NCBI GenBank assembly: GCA_028023455.1
Contig: JAQFVV010006273.1
Coordinates: 4,042,142-4,106,141 of the forward strand
Origin: Epiperipatus broadwayi
Taxonomy: Eukaryota; Onychophora; Udeonychophora; Euonychophora; Peripatidae
DNA length: 64,000 nt
Direction: 5' to 3'
Translations under genes and position numbers: made by a program
Shown here: positions 61,327 through 64,000 of the stretch, one piece after another
Position numbering within the stretch: position 1 is the first letter of the stretch
Layout of the letters: each line of letters begins with the position of its first letter
The notes under the pieces: model-generated
The model's database searches: none
Seen by the model: only the letters and a program-made list of their open reading frames with translations
Told to the model about the DNA's origin: nothing

Positions 61327-61494
61327 CTTTTGATGACAGGTTTTTATTTAAGTTCTTACAACTACAGTTTACTTTCAAATTATAGAAGATTGCATGAATA
61401 GAAAAAAAAAGTACAATATTGAATGGGACATTTCTGATCTTTCAGACAATGGAATAAAAAAAAATATTTAAAAAGTGGATATAGGCACAAATAT

Positions 61495-61950
61495 TCAAAA
61501 CGCAAGTGAATCAAAACACAAGTGGAGTTGCATTCATTATAAATAAAACATGGAAGAACAATATTGTGGAGATTGATGTTGTATCAGGTAGTTACCAATT
61601 GCCATTGGTTCAATTTTATGCTTGACAAGTTCTTACTGTGATGAAGAAATAAAAGATTTTTATATGGACATACATAAGACTTTTGATTAGACCAAACAAT
61701 ATTTTAAAATTTGTCATGGGAACCTTTAATGCTAGGATGAGTAAGCAAATAAATGATAAAAATGTTGTGATTAAATTTGGTTATGGTGATAAAAATAAGA
61801 GAGGACACAGACTTGTGAAGTTGCAGGATAAAAGTATATTATGAATTCTTTTTTTGAAAAAAATGCTATACAGGAATGAACATAGAAGCATTCCAATGAA
61901 GATACAGAAGAATTGGATTATATTTTGATCAGCATATATATATATATATA
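61495..61950 (+). mobile_element. RTE-like LINE endonuclease domain relic
   Basis: The plus strand reads GVAFIINKTWKNNIVEIDVV, then after shifts VMGTFNARMSKQIND (decayed 'VMGDFNAKIG'), FGYGDKNKRGHRLVKLQDK, NSFF-type residues, and IPMKIQKNWII (decayed 'SPDGKTKNEIDYIL'). These are successive motifs of the APE-type endonuclease that nicks the target for RTE/LINE insertion. The catalytic Asp of GDFN is replaced by Thr. The element stops at a TA repeat (61936-61951); no RT follows. Confidence 0.72.
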
Positions 61951-62929
61951 TTGAAACAGTAAGGTCTGCTTTGCAGATCTTTGTTTCGCCTTTTCTCACC
62001 TATTTCCTACCCTCATACCTTAGTTTGAACCCCAATCTATCATAGTGTGTCTGCAATACGCTTACATACCGAAAATACCACATAATTTTAAACCACGAGT
62101 ACAATGCTCATATTATATATATAAGTATAATTCATTCCCAAATAAATAAAATATTATGGATTATGTATATGTTCACATAGTTTAGATTTATTTAAAAAGT
62201 AGATTATATAAGTTGTAATTGCGCACACACTATGATATGCATTTTAAAACTCATATCAAAATTATAAATTGTTAATTAAAGTTATTTTGTTTGAATCTAT
62301 TTACAAAAATATATTACAGTCATAATATATTTTTGATTTAAAATAAAGTTCATATTCATTTAGTAGATAAATTCAAATATTGCAATTGAAAAAGTAAAAT
62401 CATTTTCTTTAATTTAATAAAAGTCATTCCAAATATTTCTGTTAAAATAAATGAGGGACAATAGTTTAATTATTTAATTATTATCTAAGAAAACAGCAGA
62501 TGTCCACTTAAGGTTTTCTTTAATTAGTAAAAGTAATTTTTAATTAAATTTAGTTTGTAATTCTAATGTTGACAAGGAAATTTACAATAGAAATTAATTA
62601 AAAGTTTGTTAAATTCCTTTAGACATTCGGATAGATTTAATTACAGCTGATAAGTCCGATATATTTTTGTAATGCTCCAGGGCAGTTCTATTGTTTATTT
62701 CCACTATAAAAAGGAGGGTTTTCTTTTGTTTTTCATTCTGGTCATTTTGCTGATAAAATATTTCCAACCAAAATTATTCTGGTCATTTGCTGATGAAATG
62801 TGCTAGTAAAATATTCTTCAAAATATATTTTCCTGAGATTTTAGCTACGTGCCTGTGAACTTATATTTGAATCCAAGTTTTCATCTCCAAATTAATTTAC
62901 CATGTTTACTACACAAATTGCTAACCTTG

Positions 62930-63130
62930 ACATGTCAGAGTAGAGCTGGTGTGGAGGCTATTTCCCTTAGGAATGGACGGCTGCTGCTCTAGACCATCGG
63001 AAGCTATCACGTAAGGAACCCCGGAATTGCTGCTGCTGCCAAAAATATGAACATTCCAGATTTTGCTGCCGAATTATAAAACCTACCGAACATCAATATA
63101 CCTGCAAATGCATCTCCAGAGGTAACCTAA
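62930..63130. other. GC-richer orphan segment
   Basis: About 200 bp clearly richer in G+C than the flanks (GGAATGGACGGCTGCTGCTC). The plus strand has a short Cys-rich frame (RNCCCCQKYEHSRFCC...), and the minus strand VTSGDAFAGILMFGRF. Neither is recognised. Could be a mobile-element piece or an exon of an unknown gene. Confidence 0.3.
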
Positions 63131-63639
63131 ATTAACCCAAGAGCTCTTGTGATTCCTAACTAACATGCTATAGCCATTTTAAATTATTACTTTTTATTTC
63201 ACATAACTTTATTATGTACTTCTTAATCAACAGTTTTGCTCTATCCTTGGGTTAATATTTTCTATTTATAAAGCTTTCTTTTATTTTATTATGATAATGT
63301 GTCAGAATCATCTTTGACCAAGTGAATTATTCCTTTTGTTGAAAGTAAGATGCCGCTATTAAGGCATATTTTAAATTTATAATAATTCCCATTTTTATTA
63401 TCTCACAAATCACTCGTTCGAGGGCAATTCTAATCTCCTTTAATATATATAATAATCACATAGTTTAAAATCTACATTTATTGATTTTAACATAATATGA
63501 GTGTATGTGCGAGGTCAATGATTTAAATGTGTCCCCAAATGCATGATTGCATAAATAAACCTATGCTTTCTTTTCAAACCCATAAGCATGCATTTTCCTA
63601 TGTTAAATACTGTGTTCTACTTTAATTACAAAGTTTATC

Positions 63640-63980
63640 ATTGATGTTGAGAATGTGCGGACCCGTTTAAATGAATTTCTGGGAATTTGATTGGGCATTT
63701 CTCTTAATCCAAGTAAAAACCCATTTAGTATGTTTTATATACATTAGTTTAGTATTGCTGGTAAATGAATTTGTTGTTGAGACCACTTTGTTTCACTTTT
63801 CCAAGGATTTTTACACAGCCAAGTCGTTTCTCTCTTCGCTTCCTGCGGTTTCCAGGCAGAGTGTGTCCACAAATGTCACACCTGGGAATTAAACGCAATC
63901 GTCACCCAGTCGCTAAGTTTTGGCTGTTCATGACAACACTTTCCTATGGGTTAGTGGTGATCTGCCCTCCATAGTCATTC
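63640..63980. other. GC-richer orphan segment at the window edge
   Basis: This stretch shows raised G+C from about 63820. A minus-strand frame contains IPRCDICGHTLPGNRRKRRE, with a CxxC pair, but no partner Cys/His pair to complete a finger. The overlapping plus-strand frames (63671-63892, 63765-63974) have no recognisable motifs. Not assigned. Confidence 0.25.
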
Positions 63981-64000
63981 CAAATATTTCACTATTGTTT

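Noticed and set aside
62730-62825. Repeated TTTGCTGATGAAAT/TTTTGCTGATAAAAT as a second hammerhead
   Set aside because: CTGATGA is present but no paired stem II followed by GAAA; it is a short local duplication.
1-64000. CRISPR arrays, operons, bacterial promoters or terminators
   Set aside because: No regularly spaced repeats of that kind; exon-intron structure and LINE/SINE/PLE content show a eukaryotic sequence.

Overview
The window is eukaryotic, intron-rich and very AT-rich (roughly three quarters A+T by eye). It looks like an invertebrate animal. The evidence is small exons with GT/AG borders in introns of up to 23 kb, RTE-like and CR1/Jockey-like LINE remnants, Penelope-like elements (PLEs) and tRNA-derived SINEs. 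A cytochrome c relic begins MGD without the usual insect N-terminal extension, which argues weakly against an insect. The species cannot be named from the sequence.

Main gene: most of the window (757 to at least 56,543, probably to 61,326) is the middle of one ABC-transporter gene on the minus strand, of the ABCC/MRP family and most like ABCC5. Its exons are too short to stand out as open reading frames. Read from high to low coordinate they are 61271-61326 (tentative), 57152-57218 (probable), 56481-56543, 56271-56355, 48588-48736, 39312-39419, 28809-28953, 24114-24205 and 757-828. Reading phases agree at every junction. The translation runs from the second half of transmembrane domain 1 through the linker to the Walker A loop of nucleotide-binding domain 1 (GSVGSGKSS). 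The N-terminal part lies above 61.3 kb and beyond the window; the rest of NBD1 and everything after it lies below position 1.

Introns, low to high: 0.8-24.1 kb holds LINE pieces (8.1, 9.8 kb), a SINE with a 14-bp target-site duplication (12.5 kb), a head-to-head SINE pair (20.65-21.23 kb), a 211-bp palindrome (23.8 kb) and two unassigned candidate exons (16.2, 16.9 kb). 24.2-28.8 kb holds two LINE relics and a 390-bp palindrome. 29.0-39.3 kb holds a PLE GIY-YIG relic followed by a decayed hammerhead-ribozyme-like fold, plus an RTE relic. 39.4-48.6 kb holds a PLE palindrome, a second PLE GIY-YIG relic split by a TA microsatellite and flanked by inverted repeats, a SINE, a Merlin/IS1595-like transposase relic, two LINE relics and a cytochrome c retropseudogene. 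48.7-56.3 kb holds an RTE relic, a gypsy integrase C-terminus and a minisatellite. 57.2-61.3 kb holds a 940-bp PLE palindrome and a GA-rich microsatellite. Above 61.3 kb is an RTE endonuclease relic.

The most unusual theme is the density of long inverted repeats inside one host gene, several built from Penelope-like tails. Next come ribozyme-like folds next to retroelements and a microsatellite that grew inside the YIG codons of a GIY-YIG endonuclease. I found no intact transposon and no complete gene.
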